Shown: positions 11,815 to 21,253, counted from the stretch's first letter. The stretch: 64,000 bases of DNA from Methylobacterium phyllostachyos (GCF_900103445.1 NZ_FNHS01000001.1:248001-312000); one strand, 5' to 3'. Made by a program: numbers and translations. The notes: generated by a model from the sequence alone, not told the origin.

Positions 11815-12444
11815 ATGAACGATCTGACCAGCATCGACGCGCTGATGCGCTCCGTGCCCGTCATTCCGGTCCTGGTGATCGACGACGTGGCCCAGGCGCG
11901 GCCCATCGCCGAGGCCCTGGTGAAGGGCGGGCTGACCGCCCTGGAGGTCACCCTGCGCACGCCCGCCGCCCTCGATGTGATCCGGGAGATGACCCGGGTC
12001 GAGGGCGCGGTCGTCGGCGCCGGGACGGTGCTCAACCCGCGCGATCTCGAGAACGCCCTGGCGGCTGGCGCCGAGTTCATCGTCTCGCCCGGCCTCACGG
12101 AGCCGCTGACCGACGCAGCCAAGGCCAACGGTGTGCCCTACCTGCCGGGCGTCGCCACCGCGGCCGACATCATGCGCGGGCTGGATTACGGGCTCGACCG
12201 GTTCAAGTTCTTCCCGGCCGAGGCGGCGGGCGGCATCAAGGCGCTGAAGGCGCACGCGGCCGTGTTCGGCGCGGTGCGGTTCTGCCCGACGGGCGGGATC
12301 ACCGAGGCGACCGCCCCAGACTGGCTGGCGATCCCATCCGTGCTCTGCGTCGGCGGAAGCTGGGTGGTGAAGCCTGGTACACCGGATTCGGCGGCGATCG
12401 AGCTGGCGGCGCGGGCGGCCGCGAAGCTGCGGACGGGGGCATAA
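11815..12444 (+). CDS. eda: KDPG/KHG aldolase
   Basis: 209 residues from ATG 11815, which has AGGAG nine bases upstream; a TTG at 11806 is too close to that site. The TIM-barrel class I aldolase signatures are present: [11 protein letters not shown] with the proton-shuttle Glu (about residue 45), [11 protein letters not shown], and [12 protein letters not shown] with the Schiff-base Lys. It splits 2-keto-3-deoxy-6-phosphogluconate into pyruvate and glyceraldehyde 3-phosphate, completing the pathway begun by edd. The two genes form an operon ended by a strong hairpin. Confidence 0.94.
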   Translation: MNDLTSIDALMRSVPVIPVLVIDDVAQARPIAEALVKGGLTALEVTLRTPAALDVIREMTRVEGAVVGAGTVLNPRDLENALAAGAEFIVSPGLTEPLTDAAKANGVPYLPGVATAADIMRGLDYGLDRFKFFPAEAAGGIKALKAHAAVFGAVRFCPTGGITEATAPDWLAIPSVLCVGGSWVVKPGTPDSAAIELAARAAAKLRTGA

Positions 12445-12463
12445 GGCAGCATCGGCCGTGCGG

Positions 12464-12492
12464 GCTCCCTCCCCCTCTGCGGGGGAGGGAGC
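12464..12492. terminator. 12-bp perfect hairpin between convergent eda and ABC gene
   Basis: Arms GCTCCCTCCCCC (12464-12475) and its exact complement (12481-12492) enclose a 5-base loop. It lies in the 63 bases between two converging genes, so it probably acts as a bidirectional terminator. No T-run follows. The CCCTCCCCCT core resembles the repeat at 9674, suggesting the same repeat family. Confidence 0.65.
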
Positions 12493-12507
12493 AGCGGATC
12501 AGGCCCG

Positions 12508-14622
12508 CTACTCCGCCGGCAGCGGCTGCCGCTGCTGCTCGCGCGGGGTGAACACCCCGCCCTCCGGCTCCAGCGTGATGCGCCGGTCGTGGAACGCCTC
12601 CAGCGTCGAGCGGTGGCCGATCGACACGATGGTCGTGCCGGGCAGGCGCTCGCGCAAGGTCCGGTAGAGCGCCGCCTCGGAGGGCTCGTCGAGGGAGGCG
12701 GTCGCCTCGTCGAGGAACAGCCATGCGGGCTTGGCCAGCAGCACGCGCGCGATGGCGAGCCGCTGCTGCTCGCCCCCCGACAGGCGCCGCTCCCAGGTAT
12801 CAACCTCGTCCAGGCGGTCGGCGAGGTGCGGAAGCTGGGCGGCGATTAGGGCGTCGCGGATCTCCGCGTCTGAGAACTGGTCGGTGGTGTTCGGATAGAC
12901 CACGGCGCCGCGCAGGGTGCCGAGCGGGATGTAGGGCCGCTGCGGCAGCAGCAGCGCCGATTGTCCGGCCGGCACGTCGACCCGGCCCTTACCGAACGGC
13001 CAGATCCCGGCGATCGCCCGGAACAGCGTCGACTTGCCCGAGCCGGACGGGCCGGTCACCAGGGTCGCGCCGCCCCGCGGCAGCGTCAGCGCGTCGGCGG
13101 TCACGATCGGGCGCCCGTCCGGCAGGGCGAGTACAAGGCCGCGCGCGGTCACGTCGCCGCTGCTGTCGTTGCCCTGGACGAGCCCGTAGCCCGCCGCCGC
13201 CAGCGCCTCGGCCTTGGTCATGGCCCGGCGGAAGGAGCCGAGACGGTTGGTGTTGGCCTTGTAGGCCGCGAGCGTCGTGTAGGAATCCACGAAGAACGAC
13301 AGCGAACTCTGCACCTGCCCGAAGGCCTGCGAGGTCTGCTGGAGCGCGCCCAAAGTGATCTTCTTGGCGAAGAACGAGGGTGCAGCCAGCACCATCGGGA
13401 AGATCACGCTCGCCTGCCGGTAGCTGAACGTGAAGGCGATCAGCTTGATGCGGCGGAAGATGATGCCGACGTAATTGTCGATCACGCTGTGGAACAGCGT
13501 CGAGAGCCGGGAGGCCTCGGCGCGCTCGCCGCGCAGCAGCGCGATCTGCTCGGAATAGATGCGGTTGCGGGCCAGCGCGAAGCGGAAATTCGCCTCGACC
13601 TGCTCCTGGCGGAAATCGAGCCCGATGAGCGGCCGGCCGATCAGATGGGTCAGCCACGTGCCCACCACCGCGTAGCCGATCACCAGCCACACCAGGAAGC
13701 CCGGGATCACCGTATCGGTGAACGGCACGACGAAGTCGCGCGACAGGGTCCAGAGGATGACCATGAACGAGACGAGCTGCGCCGCCTGGCTGAGCAGCCG
13801 GATCGACAGGGTGGTGGTCTGCACGATGAAGCTGTTGACGTCGGCCTGGATGCGCTGATCCGGGTTGTCGGCCTCCTCGTCGGTGAACGGGATCCGGTAA
13901 TGGGTGCCGTTGCCGAGCCAGCGCTCGTACAGGCTATGGGTCAGCCACGTGCGCCAGCGGATCAGCAGCGAGGAATCCACGAACAGGTCGAACATGCCGA
14001 TGGCGATGTTCAGCGTGGCCAGCGGCACGAATACCCAGAGCAGCTGATACCAGAAGGCGTTCGCGTCATACTCCTGCAGGGAGTTGTAGATGTCGCGATA
14101 GAAGAAGTTGAACCGCAGGGTCAGCGCCACGTCGGCGAAGTTCACGAAGATCGACAGCGCCACGAGGTTGCGACCGATCCGCCCCTCGGTGGTCCCGAAC
14201 CAGCGGAACAGGCCGATCTCCTTGGTGGGCCTGTCGCGGTTGGCGAAGTAGGGGTCGGCGATGTTGGTGATCGCCTGGATCGGCTCGAGATACGAGATGC
14301 CGAGCACGATGGCGGCGAACACCACCGCGCCGGTGGCCGCGAAAGCCGGGGGCAGAAGCGCGGCGATCACCGGCGGCAGCAGGCCCATGGCAGCGGCGGT
14401 CTTCGTACCGGCGAGCAGCAGGTAGCCGACGCCGTAGACCGAGACGAACACCTTCAGGTAGGCCGAGATTCCATTCGACGCGACCAGGATGCCGGCCAGC
14501 ACGAAGCCGGCGAGCGAGACGTAGAGCGGCGGGCTCGGAATGCCCGGCATGGCCAGCAGGATCAGCGCGGCCACGGCCGTGAGCACGGCCTGAATCCCGA
14601 GCCCGGTCCTGAGTGCAGCCAC
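12508..14622 (-). CDS. SbmA/BacA-like ABC transporter, fused permease and ATPase
   Basis: 704 residues. Two or three extra hydrophobic helices at the N-terminus (1-110) precede an SbmA/BacA-type membrane domain (about 130-440, with NFADVALTLRFNFFYRD and FRQEQVEANFRFALAR typical of this group). The ATPase domain has Walker A GPSGSGKST, signature LSGGEQQRLAIAR and Walker B WLFLDEATASLD. The family moves peptides, peptide antibiotics or cobalamin-like cargo and shapes the envelope of plant-associated bacteria; cargo here is unknown. Convergent with eda. The N-terminal extension may be a regulatory membrane module. Confidence 0.85.
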   Translation of the reverse strand: MAALRTGLGIQAVLTAVAALILLAMPGIPSPPLYVSLAGFVLAGILVASNGISAYLKVFVSVYGVGYLLLAGTKTAAAMGLLPPVIAALLPPAFAATGAVVFAAIVLGISYLEPIQAITNIADPYFANRDRPTKEIGLFRWFGTTEGRIGRNLVALSIFVNFADVALTLRFNFFYRDIYNSLQEYDANAFWYQLLWVFVPLATLNIAIGMFDLFVDSSLLIRWRTWLTHSLYERWLGNGTHYRIPFTDEEADNPDQRIQADVNSFIVQTTTLSIRLLSQAAQLVSFMVILWTLSRDFVVPFTDTVIPGFLVWLVIGYAVVGTWLTHLIGRPLIGLDFRQEQVEANFRFALARNRIYSEQIALLRGERAEASRLSTLFHSVIDNYVGIIFRRIKLIAFTFSYRQASVIFPMVLAAPSFFAKKITLGALQQTSQAFGQVQSSLSFFVDSYTTLAAYKANTNRLGSFRRAMTKAEALAAAGYGLVQGNDSSGDVTARGLVLALPDGRPIVTADALTLPRGGATLVTGPSGSGKSTLFRAIAGIWPFGKGRVDVPAGQSALLLPQRPYIPLGTLRGAVVYPNTTDQFSDAEIRDALIAAQLPHLADRLDEVDTWERRLSGGEQQRLAIARVLLAKPAWLFLDEATASLDEPSEAALYRTLRERLPGTTIVSIGHRSTLEAFHDRRITLEPEGGVFTPREQQRQPLPAE

Positions 14623-14770
14623 GCGTCTCTCCCGTCCCAGCGCGCCAGAAACGGGCGCAACCCGGCGGCCTTGGCCCCGGTCGATGGCGAGATAGTGGCC
14701 TTTGCCCCACGCTGTCGCGTGAAATTGTCGTCACGTTTGCGGGATGCGGCGATTTACGCCGATCACGCGT

Positions 14771-15088
14771 TTACCAGTTCCACTCCTCGAAGCCCGGTTC
14801 GCGGCAGTGATAGCCGATCGGACATTGTGGGTTGTCGCGCGTGGGCGCGAAGCGGAGCTCGGCGATCTCCGAGCCGCTGCACTGGCCGGGGCCGCTGACG
14901 AAGCGCTCCGGCGCCGCGCCAGCCGCGATCACGATGTCCTTCTCACCCTTGACCAGCGCCATCGCCTCCGCGCAGGTCATGCGGGCCGTCATCGAGCCGC
15001 GCGGCGCCCGGCCCTGGGCAAGCGCCCCCGCCCCTGTCGCGACTGCGACGAGGTTTACGCACAGCAAGGCAAAGGCCAGCGGCCTCAT
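14771..15088 (-). CDS. Small secreted hypothetical protein with two cysteines
   Basis: 105 residues if begun at the ATG whose first base is 15088, which gives a compact signal peptide (MRPLAFALLCVNLVAVATG) with a likely cut after AGALA. An alternative ATG at 15106 adds MLDPCL; neither has a good ribosome site. The mature part has Cys pairs around MTCAEA, GQCSG and QCPIGYHC, an acidic GEKD stretch and a Trp-rich end (EEWNW). The cysteines suggest disulfides in the periplasm. I do not recognise the family. It may follow its own promoter in the gap before the oxygenase gene. Confidence 0.55.
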   Translation of the reverse strand: MRPLAFALLCVNLVAVATGAGALAQGRAPRGSMTARMTCAEAMALVKGEKDIVIAAGAAPERFVSGPGQCSGSEIAELRFAPTRDNPQCPIGYHCREPGFEEWNW

Positions 15089-15338
15089 CAGACACGGGTC
15101 CAGCATGCGCCCAGGAGAATAGTCCGCGGGCATTACGCCATCCTGCACGGGCCGGTGGCTCGAGACTGTCACCGGAATGCGCCACTGAGCGGCTTTCGCC
15201 GTCGGACTGCCGCAATCGGCGAATTATGAGATCCCAAGACAGCCGCCGCGTGCGGGCTCGGATCCGTTGAGGCGGGCGCGGTCCGGTGGCCGTTCACGTT
15301 GGAGCCGGTCTGTCACCCCGGAGCCCAGGGATCCACCG
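15089..15338. promoter_or_regulatory. Divergent gap upstream of the oxygenase
   Basis: About 250 bases hold the promoters of two divergent genes. No box or strong repeat stands out. Several alternative starts of the minus-strand gene fall in this interval. Confidence 0.3.
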
Positions 15339-15971
15339 ATGTCTGCCCTCTCGACCCTCGATATCGCAGCGGTCCGCGCCGCGCCCGTATCCCGCGAGCC
15401 CTACGCCTATACGCTGGGCACCAATGTCCTGAAGCCCGACGCCATTGAAGAGATTCGCCGCGATTTCCCGGATATCGCCAAGCCCGGCTATCTCACGGTC
15501 GACGAGGTCGCCCTCAAGGGACGGTTCAAGGCGCTGATCGACGAGTTGGAGAGCGACGCCTTCTCGGAGATCCTCGGCGAGAAGTTCGGCATCGATCTCG
15601 TCTCCTGCCCGCGGCTCACCACCATCATGCGGCGCAGCCAACCGAAATACGGCTCGATCCACACCGACGGCCCATCGAAGGTGCTGACGCTCCTCGTCTA
15701 CATGAACGACGCGTGGGACGCCCCCGCGGCCGGTCGTCTGCGGGTGCTCTACGACGGGAAGAATTACGAGCCTTTCGCAGTGGAGGTGCCGCCGACCATG
15801 GGAACGATGTTCGCGTTCCTGCGGGCCGACAATTCCTGGCACGGCCACGAGCCGTTCGAGGGCGAGCGGCGCGTCGTCCAGGTGGCGTGGCTCAAGGATG
15901 CCTCCGAGTTGGAGCGCAAGCGCAAGCGCAACCGGACGGCACAGTTCCTGAAGGGGATTTTCGGCCGCTGA
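15339..15971 (+). CDS. 2-oxoglutarate/Fe(II)-dependent oxygenase
   Basis: 210 residues from ATG 15339. The facial triad is visible: His108 and Asp110 in SIHTDGPSK, a distal His (168 or 170 in SWHGHEPF), then Arg177 in EGERRVVQVAW, which should bind 2-oxoglutarate. The fold is the double-stranded beta-helix of the prolyl-hydroxylase-like group. The tail is very basic (KRKRNR), so it might contact nucleic acid or membrane. It would hydroxylate an unknown substrate using O2 and 2-oxoglutarate. The next gene starts 22 bases later, so the two are likely co-transcribed. Confidence 0.75.
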   Translation: MSALSTLDIAAVRAAPVSREPYAYTLGTNVLKPDAIEEIRRDFPDIAKPGYLTVDEVALKGRFKALIDELESDAFSEILGEKFGIDLVSCPRLTTIMRRSQPKYGSIHTDGPSKVLTLLVYMNDAWDAPAAGRLRVLYDGKNYEPFAVEVPPTMGTMFAFLRADNSWHGHEPFEGERRVVQVAWLKDASELERKRKRNRTAQFLKGIFGR

Positions 15972-15993
15972 AGGCGCAACGAAGGGGGGTACG

Positions 15994-16638
15994 ATGGGGG
16001 CGGTGGTACTGGCGGATCCGGGCGGCGGGGCGCGGCCCGAGCCCAGGCGTCGCTACGTCCTGCCGGCTTTGCTGATCGTCGGCTGGGCGGGGCTGTTCGC
16101 CTACAGCGCGGCCTACCTGACCGAAGACCTGCCGTTCCGCCCCCAGCGGGCCGAGGCGCCTGCCCCAGAGACCGCCGCCGGGCCGCGGGCCCTGTCGCGC
16201 CACCTCGTGATGCTCGACCGAGCCGATCCCGCTCCTCGAAGCAGCGCCCCCGAGACGGCGGCCGCTCCGGTCGGGCAGCCGGCCGTTCGTCCGGCACCGC
16301 CGAGCCCCCTCCCCCGGACGGTTCCGGCTCCGGCCCCGATGGGTGCTGATTATGTCGGCGTCTGGGGTCCTACCCCGGCTGCCTGCGGGCATCGCTCGCT
16401 GCGGCGGGGCTACATCCCGGCGACGATCACGCAGGATCAGGCGCGCGCCGGCCGCACAGTGTGCACCTTCCACGATACGCGCCGGTCCGGGGCCACTTGG
16501 GTGACCTCGGCCGAGTGTCGCGACCGCGGACGGCACTGGTTATCGCAGGTCCGGCTGACGGTGGACGATGACCACATGACATGGTCGAGCAACCGCGGAA
16601 CCGTGTCGTATACCCGCTGCAGCCGGCGCGGCGGATAG
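15994..16638 (+). CDS. Membrane-anchored hypothetical protein with Cys domain
   Basis: 214 residues. A short basic cytosolic tail (RRR at 18-20) precedes one membrane helix (about 21-42), then a Pro/Ala-rich linker (about 48-115). The folded C-terminal domain (about 118-214) has four cysteines, in AACGH, TVCTF, AECRD and YTRC, and many Trp and Arg residues. The topology suggests a periplasmic domain held at the inner membrane. The domain begins YVGVWGPTPAACG and ends in beta-like segments, reminiscent of small secreted binding domains, but I cannot name it. It is convergent with lpxB, whose stop is 18 bases away. Confidence 0.65.
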   Translation: MGAVVLADPGGGARPEPRRRYVLPALLIVGWAGLFAYSAAYLTEDLPFRPQRAEAPAPETAAGPRALSRHLVMLDRADPAPRSSAPETAAAPVGQPAVRPAPPSPLPRTVPAPAPMGADYVGVWGPTPAACGHRSLRRGYIPATITQDQARAGRTVCTFHDTRRSGATWVTSAECRDRGRHWLSQVRLTVDDDHMTWSSNRGTVSYTRCSRRGG

Positions 16639-16656
16639 CGCTCGCCGCCCGGCGGA

Positions 16657-17814
16657 TCATGGCCTCTGCGCAGCTTGCAGCACGATCCGCGCTGCGGCCC
16701 GGCTCGGCGTCTCCGCATCGGCAAGCTGCATCCGGTCGGCGATCCGGGCCAAGGCCGCGCATTGCGCCGCGCGGGCGGCGCCCCCCGCCAGCAGGGGCGC
16801 CAGCGACTCGGCGAGACGTTCGGGCGTGCAATCGGCTTGGACGAATTCCGGCATGGCGTTCTCGGCCAGGATCAGGTTCGGCAACACGATGGTCGGCACC
16901 TGAATGAGCCGGCGGGCGATGATTTCCTCGGCCCGCGAGACCTTGTAGGCGACCACCATGGGAACGCCTGCCAGCGCGAGTTCCAGCGTGACCGTCCCCG
17001 AGGCCGCGAGCGCCGCCCGGGCGCCCCGGAAGGCGGCATATTTCGGTGCCTCACCGGTGACGATCTGGGCCGGGACAGGCCAAGCCGTTGCGAGGCGCTC
17101 GATCAAGGCGCGGTGGCGCGTCACCGCCGGCAGCACCGCTTCGAGCGGATGAGCGCTCGCCAGGAGCGCCAAGGCTTGCCCGAAGACCGGCATCAGGCGT
17201 TCAATCTCGGAGCGTCGCGAGCCGGGCAGGACGACGAGACGGTAGGGCACCGCATCACGGCGCAGACGCTCGGGACCGGACGGGCACAGCTCCGGCAGGC
17301 GCTCGATCAGCGGATGCCCGACATAGGTGCAGGGCGGTCCGCCGAGCCGGAGATGGGCATCGGGCTCGAAGGGAAGCAGCGCCATCACGTGGTCGATGAA
17401 GGCACGCATGCCCTTCGCGCGCCACGGGCGCCACGCCCAGACGCTCGGCGAGACGTAATCGACGATCGGGATGCCGGGGGCAGCCCTGCGCACGCGCTTG
17501 GCCACCGCATGGGTGAAGCCGGGGCTGTCGATGATGACCAGAACGTCCGGCCGGGCGCGCACGACCGCATCGGCTGTCTCGCGGATGCGCCGCAGGAGCG
17601 TGCGGGCGCGGGCGAGCACCGGCAGGTAGCCCATCACGGCCACATCATCGAGGGGGAACAGGGACATGAACCCCGCCTCCGCCATCGCCTCGCCGCCGAC
17701 ACCGCCGAACGCCACGTCAGGCGACGCCTCGCTGAGCGCCCGCATCAGCTTGGCGCCGAGCTGATCGCCGGAATCCTCGCCGGCCACGAGCCAGATGGTG
17801 CGCGGCCGCGTCAT
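16657..17814 (-). CDS. lpxB: Lipid-A-disaccharide synthase
   Basis: 385 residues. The start MTRPRTIWLVAGEDSGDQLG contains the typical AGExSGD motif. YVSPSVWAWRPWR, YVGHPLIERLP, LPGSRRSEIERLMP and SGTVTLELALAGVPMVV are further glycosyltransferase family 19 signatures. It joins UDP-2,3-diacylglucosamine and lipid X into lipid A disaccharide at the inner membrane. Its ATG overlaps the lpxI stop by 4 bases (ATGA), so translation is coupled. It is the last gene of the rseP-to-lpxB block. Confidence 0.96.
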   Translation of the reverse strand: MTRPRTIWLVAGEDSGDQLGAKLMRALSEASPDVAFGGVGGEAMAEAGFMSLFPLDDVAVMGYLPVLARARTLLRRIRETADAVVRARPDVLVIIDSPGFTHAVAKRVRRAAPGIPIVDYVSPSVWAWRPWRAKGMRAFIDHVMALLPFEPDAHLRLGGPPCTYVGHPLIERLPELCPSGPERLRRDAVPYRLVVLPGSRRSEIERLMPVFGQALALLASAHPLEAVLPAVTRHRALIERLATAWPVPAQIVTGEAPKYAAFRGARAALAASGTVTLELALAGVPMVVAYKVSRAEEIIARRLIQVPTIVLPNLILAENAMPEFVQADCTPERLAESLAPLLAGGAARAAQCAALARIADRMQLADAETPSRAAARIVLQAAQRP

Positions 17815-18677
17815 CGCGGTAGGCTCCCGTATCCGACGACGAACAGGCCGAGGCGGTCGGCCTCCGCGGCGGTCGCGACGCGGTCGATCACCAGGGTCCC
17901 CCCCGGTTCGAGCACGAGGCCGACGCAGCCGGCCCGGGCGGCGTTGCGCACCGTGCGCGGGCCGATCGCCGGCAAGTCGATGCGCCGATCCTGTCCGACC
18001 TTGGGCGCCTTGACCAGCACGGTGCCGGGGAGCGCCCGACCCCAACCGAACGGCCGACGCCCGAGGGCGCGCGCCCGGGCGAGCATCCGGTCGGTCCCCT
18101 CGGGGCCCTCGACGGCGAGCACCCGGTCGCCGGACGCGACGACCGCCTGCCCGAGATCGTACGGCGACAGGGCATCCAGCACACCCCGCCCGGTGGCTAT
18201 CGAGGCCGCCGCCTCCGGACCTGGCCGCCGACGCCCGATCGGACCTTCCGGACAGAGCAGGTCCGGCGCGGCCTCGTGGACGCCGACGACCCGGTGGCCC
18301 TCCTCCTCGACGAGGGCCAGTGCCGCCCGCAGAAGGCGGTCATCGCCGCCGCCGGCGATGGCCCTCAGTGCGTCGCGGTTGCGCAGGGCCGCGCCGGCAT
18401 TGAGGATCGCGGCCGGACTCGGCCGAGAGACGCCTCCGGCTGGAACCACGATGGCCGGGCCCCAGCGGCGCAGCAGCTTCAGTGTGGCGGCAAGGTCCAG
18501 GAGGTCGACCGTGGCGTCGGCGCTTTTGCGCAGGGCTGGTCCCGTGAAGCCCCGAAGGGCGATCACCCGGAACGGCCTGTGCGTCCGGCGCAGGGACTCG
18601 GCTACGAGTTCCGGCAGCCGCCCCGCCCCGGCGATCAGGACGAGGGCGCCCTCAGGGACAGTCTCGGCCTTCACCAT
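17811..18677 (-). CDS. lpxI: UDP-2,3-diacylglucosamine pyrophosphatase LpxI
   Basis: 288 residues. The N-terminal Rossmann-like part begins [18 protein letters not shown]. The C-terminal catalytic half has GRGVLDALSPYDLGQAVV, VEGPEGTDRML and VLVKAPKVGQDRRIDLPAIG, which define LpxI (DUF1009), the alphaproteobacterial replacement for LpxH. It hydrolyses UDP-2,3-diacylglucosamine to lipid X and UMP. It sits between lpxA and lpxB and overlaps lpxB by 4 bases. Confidence 0.95.
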   Translation of the reverse strand: MVKAETVPEGALVLIAGAGRLPELVAESLRRTHRPFRVIALRGFTGPALRKSADATVDLLDLAATLKLLRRWGPAIVVPAGGVSRPSPAAILNAGAALRNRDALRAIAGGGDDRLLRAALALVEEEGHRVVGVHEAAPDLLCPEGPIGRRRPGPEAAASIATGRGVLDALSPYDLGQAVVASGDRVLAVEGPEGTDRMLARARALGRRPFGWGRALPGTVLVKAPKVGQDRRIDLPAIGPRTVRNAARAGCVGLVLEPGGTLVIDRVATAAEADRLGLFVVGYGSLPR

Positions 18678-18689
18678 AGCCAGGGCCGG

Positions 18690-19508
18690 TCAGGCGGCGC
18701 TGATCGGCGTCGGGACTTCGCGCGGTGTGCAGATCGAGCGTTTGCCGCCGAGGCGGATGAAATCGAGGATCTCGCGCACCGCGTCATGGGAGTCGAAGGT
18801 CGCCGCCACGTCCTCCACCCGCTCCATGAGCGTGCCCTCCGGAGCGAAGAGCAGGCGATAGGCGCGGCGCAGGGCGTGGATGTCCTCGCGGGCGAAGCCG
18901 CGCCGCTGCAACCCGATGATGTTGAGGCCCGACAGGGTGGCGCGGTTGCCGAGCACCATCCCGTAGGGGATGCAGTCGTTCTCCAAGCCGGAAAGGCCGC
19001 CCACGAAGGCATGCGCACCGACCCGGGCGAACTGGATCACGGCGGCGCCGCCCCCGAGGATCGCGTAGTCGCCGACCGAACAATGGCCGGCCAGCATCAC
19101 GTTGTTGGAGAAGATCACGTGCGCGCCCACCCGGCAATCGTGGCCGACATGGGAGTTCGCCAGGAAGGTGCAGTGATCGCCTACCACCGTCTCCAGCCCG
19201 CCGCCGCTGGTGCCGGGATTCATGGTGACGCCCTCGCGGATCAGGCAATCCGCGCCGATGGTAAGGGTCGAGGCCTCGCCCCGGTACTTCAGATCCTGCG
19301 GTTGGTGGCCGATCGATGCGAACGGAAAGATCCGGGTGCGGGGGCCGATCGTGGTGCGGCCCGCCAGGACCACATGGCTGACAAGTTCGGAGTCTGGTCC
19401 GAGCACGACCTCCGGTCCGACGTGGCAGAAGGGGCCGATCCGCGCCCCGTCGCCGATCTCGGCGCCGGACTCGATCACGGCGCTCGCGTGGATGAACGGC
19501 GCGCTCAC
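18690..19508 (-). CDS. lpxA: Acyl-ACP--UDP-N-acetylglucosamine O-acyltransferase
   Basis: 272 residues from a GTG at 19508 that overlaps the fabZ stop by 4 bases (GTGA). A left-handed beta-helix of hexapeptide repeats fills the first two thirds ([20 protein letters not shown]). The catalytic His region is [11 protein letters not shown], and the C-terminal helical part (LRRAYRLLF) is typical of LpxA. It adds a 3-hydroxyacyl chain to UDP-GlcNAc, the first step of lipid A synthesis, as a cytosolic trimer. Confidence 0.96.
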   Translation of the reverse strand: MSAPFIHASAVIESGAEIGDGARIGPFCHVGPEVVLGPDSELVSHVVLAGRTTIGPRTRIFPFASIGHQPQDLKYRGEASTLTIGADCLIREGVTMNPGTSGGGLETVVGDHCTFLANSHVGHDCRVGAHVIFSNNVMLAGHCSVGDYAILGGGAAVIQFARVGAHAFVGGLSGLENDCIPYGMVLGNRATLSGLNIIGLQRRGFAREDIHALRRAYRLLFAPEGTLMERVEDVAATFDSHDAVREILDFIRLGGKRSICTPREVPTPISAA

Positions 19509-20008
19509 TCCGTCACCAGCATGGCGCCGATCTCGGCCTCCGCAACCAGCGTTCCATCGACCCGGGCCTCGCCACGGAACCACCACATGGTCCGGCGATG
19601 ATTGATCTTCTTCATATGGAACCGCACTTGGTCGCCCGGCGTGACTGGCTTGCGGAATTTGCACTTGTCGATGGTCATGAAGAACACCTGCTTGGTGCGC
19701 AGCTCGTCCGTCCGGATGTGACGGCAGCAGATCGCGCCGGCGGTCTGGGCCATCCCCTCGATCAGGAGCACGCCCGGGAAGACCGGCAAGCCCGGGAAAT
19801 GCCCCATGAATTGCGGCTCGTTGGCGGTGACGTTCTTGATGCCGATACAGGATTCATCCCGGTCGATCTCGACGATCCGGTCCACCATGAGGAACGGATA
19901 GCGGTGGGGCAGCAGCTCCAGCAGCATCTGGATATCGGCTGTACCCAGCTCGCCGCCGGTCTCGCGTGCCGCCTCACTCATCGGATCCCGCACCTCGACT
20001 TGCCGCAT
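19505..20008 (-). CDS. fabZ: 3-hydroxyacyl-ACP dehydratase FabZ
   Basis: 167 residues from ATG 20008; an inner ATG at 19981 with GAGG upstream is also possible and would give 158 residues, closer to the family norm. The hot-dog fold signatures are [12 protein letters not shown], the catalytic His in [14 protein letters not shown], and the catalytic Glu in LIEGMAQ. It dehydrates 3-hydroxyacyl-ACP in fatty acid elongation, competing with LpxA/LpxD for the same substrates, which explains its place in the operon. Confidence 0.95.
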   Translation of the reverse strand: MRQVEVRDPMSEAARETGGELGTADIQMLLELLPHRYPFLMVDRIVEIDRDESCIGIKNVTANEPQFMGHFPGLPVFPGVLLIEGMAQTAGAICCRHIRTDELRTKQVFFMTIDKCKFRKPVTPGDQVRFHMKKINHRRTMWWFRGEARVDGTLVAEAEIGAMLVTE

Positions 20009-20143
20009 TCAATGGTCTGAACTCCGCCCGCCGATGGGCGCACGGAGCGCCCTCTTCGGAAGAAATCGCCGGAAGCGCAAGGCCTTCCGGGCCGTGGGGA
20101 TGATCCGAACAGCGGGAAAGGCCAGTTCGGCGGCCGGCTTGCC

Positions 20144-21202
20144 TCAGCCCTCGTCGTCCGCCGGAGCCTTGCCCGAGCGCTCGGCGAGGCGGGCCAGGGT
20201 GGTCAACTCGCGAAACCACGCCCGCACCGGCTTGGCGGGTGTGCCGCCCCAACGGCTGCCCGGCGGCACGTCGCGGTTGACGTTGGACGAGCCGGCGATC
20301 TGCGCTCCACGGCCGATGCGCAGGTGGCCGACGACGCCGACCTGACCGCCGAGGACGACGTAATCCTCCAGCGTTGTCGATCCCGAGATACCGACACCCG
20401 ACACGATCACGCAGTGGCGCCCGATGACGACGTTATGGGCGATCTGCACGAGGTTATCGATCTTGGTCCCCTCGCCGATCACCGTGTCACGCGAGGCGCC
20501 GCGGTCGATCGTGGTGTTTGCGCCGATCTCGACATCGTCCTGAACGATGACGCGGCCGATCTGCGGTACCTTGAGATGGGTGGCCCCCATGGCGAAACCG
20601 AACCCGTCCTGCCCGAGCCGGGCGCCGGGATGGAGGATCACCCGGTTTCCCAGGAGCGCATGGCTGAGGGTGGTGCCGGGCCCGATGGCGCAGTCGCGCC
20701 CGATGCGCACGCCCGGGCCGATCACCGCGTTGGGGCCGATCACCGTGCCGGCGCCGATCTCGGCGCCGGGGCCGATCACCGCGCCGGGATCGACCGTGAC
20801 GCCGTCCTCAAGGTGTGCTTCCGGATGGATATGGGCGCCCGGGGCGATCCCACGGGCGCCGAATTGCGAGCCCGGGCGCAGGGCATCGGGATGCAGGCGG
20901 CCGAGCAGGGTCGCGTAGGCGCGGTAAGGCTCGCGGCTGACGAGGGCGACGGTGCCCGACGGGCAGCGGGCCGCGAAGCGCGGCGAGACGAGGCAGGCCC
21001 CCGCCCGCGTCACCGCGAAGGCGTCGCCGTAGCGGGCATTGTCCATATAGGCGAGGTGCTCGGGCCCGGCGCCCTCCAAGGACGCCGCACCGGCAAGCCG
21101 AGCCTGCGGATCAGCGCCGTCGGGAAGGCTGGCCCCGGCGACCACCGCGATCTCCGCGAGGGTCAGGTCCGTCGCGGCGGCGAAGAAGATGGGGTCTGAC
21201 AT
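20144..21202 (-). CDS. lpxD: UDP-3-O-acylglucosamine N-acyltransferase
   Basis: 352 residues from ATG 21202; a TTG three codons earlier is less likely. The N-terminal uridine-binding domain (about 1-100) is followed by hexapeptide beta-helix repeats (about 110-260, such as [20 protein letters not shown]) and the catalytic His in [28 protein letters not shown] ends the helix. It adds the second 3-hydroxyacyl chain in lipid A synthesis. The hexapeptides are encoded by near-identical DNA repeats (GGGCCGATCACCG occurs several times at about 20717-20785). Confidence 0.96.
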   Translation of the reverse strand: MSDPIFFAAATDLTLAEIAVVAGASLPDGADPQARLAGAASLEGAGPEHLAYMDNARYGDAFAVTRAGACLVSPRFAARCPSGTVALVSREPYRAYATLLGRLHPDALRPGSQFGARGIAPGAHIHPEAHLEDGVTVDPGAVIGPGAEIGAGTVIGPNAVIGPGVRIGRDCAIGPGTTLSHALLGNRVILHPGARLGQDGFGFAMGATHLKVPQIGRVIVQDDVEIGANTTIDRGASRDTVIGEGTKIDNLVQIAHNVVIGRHCVIVSGVGISGSTTLEDYVVLGGQVGVVGHLRIGRGAQIAGSSNVNRDVPPGSRWGGTPAKPVRAWFRELTTLARLAERSGKAPADDEG

Positions 21203-21211
21203 GCTCGACAA

Positions 21212-21240
21212 CGCGCTGGTCGGGGAAACCGACCAGCGCG
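21212..21240. promoter_or_regulatory. 12-bp perfect hairpin between bamA and lpxD
   Basis: Arms CGCGCTGGTCGG (21212-21223) and CCGACCAGCGCG (21229-21240) pair perfectly around a GGAAA loop. It occupies most of the 51-base gap between the bamA stop and the lpxD start, 9 bases before the lpxD ATG. No T-run follows on the transcribed strand. It could stabilise the bamA message, cause partial termination, or limit lpxD translation. Confidence 0.65.
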
Positions 21241-21253
21241 CCAGGGATTTTGA

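Noticed and set aside
12961..14898. A 645-codon open frame on the plus strand opposite the ABC transporter
   Set aside because: It is an antisense shadow in GC-rich DNA; composition is Arg/Gly/His/Asp rich with no domain, while the minus frame has clear ABC motifs.
20700..20790. Repeated GGGCCGATCACCG units that might look like a repeat array
   Set aside because: They encode the hexapeptide beta-helix of LpxD and are not a CRISPR or intergenic repeat.
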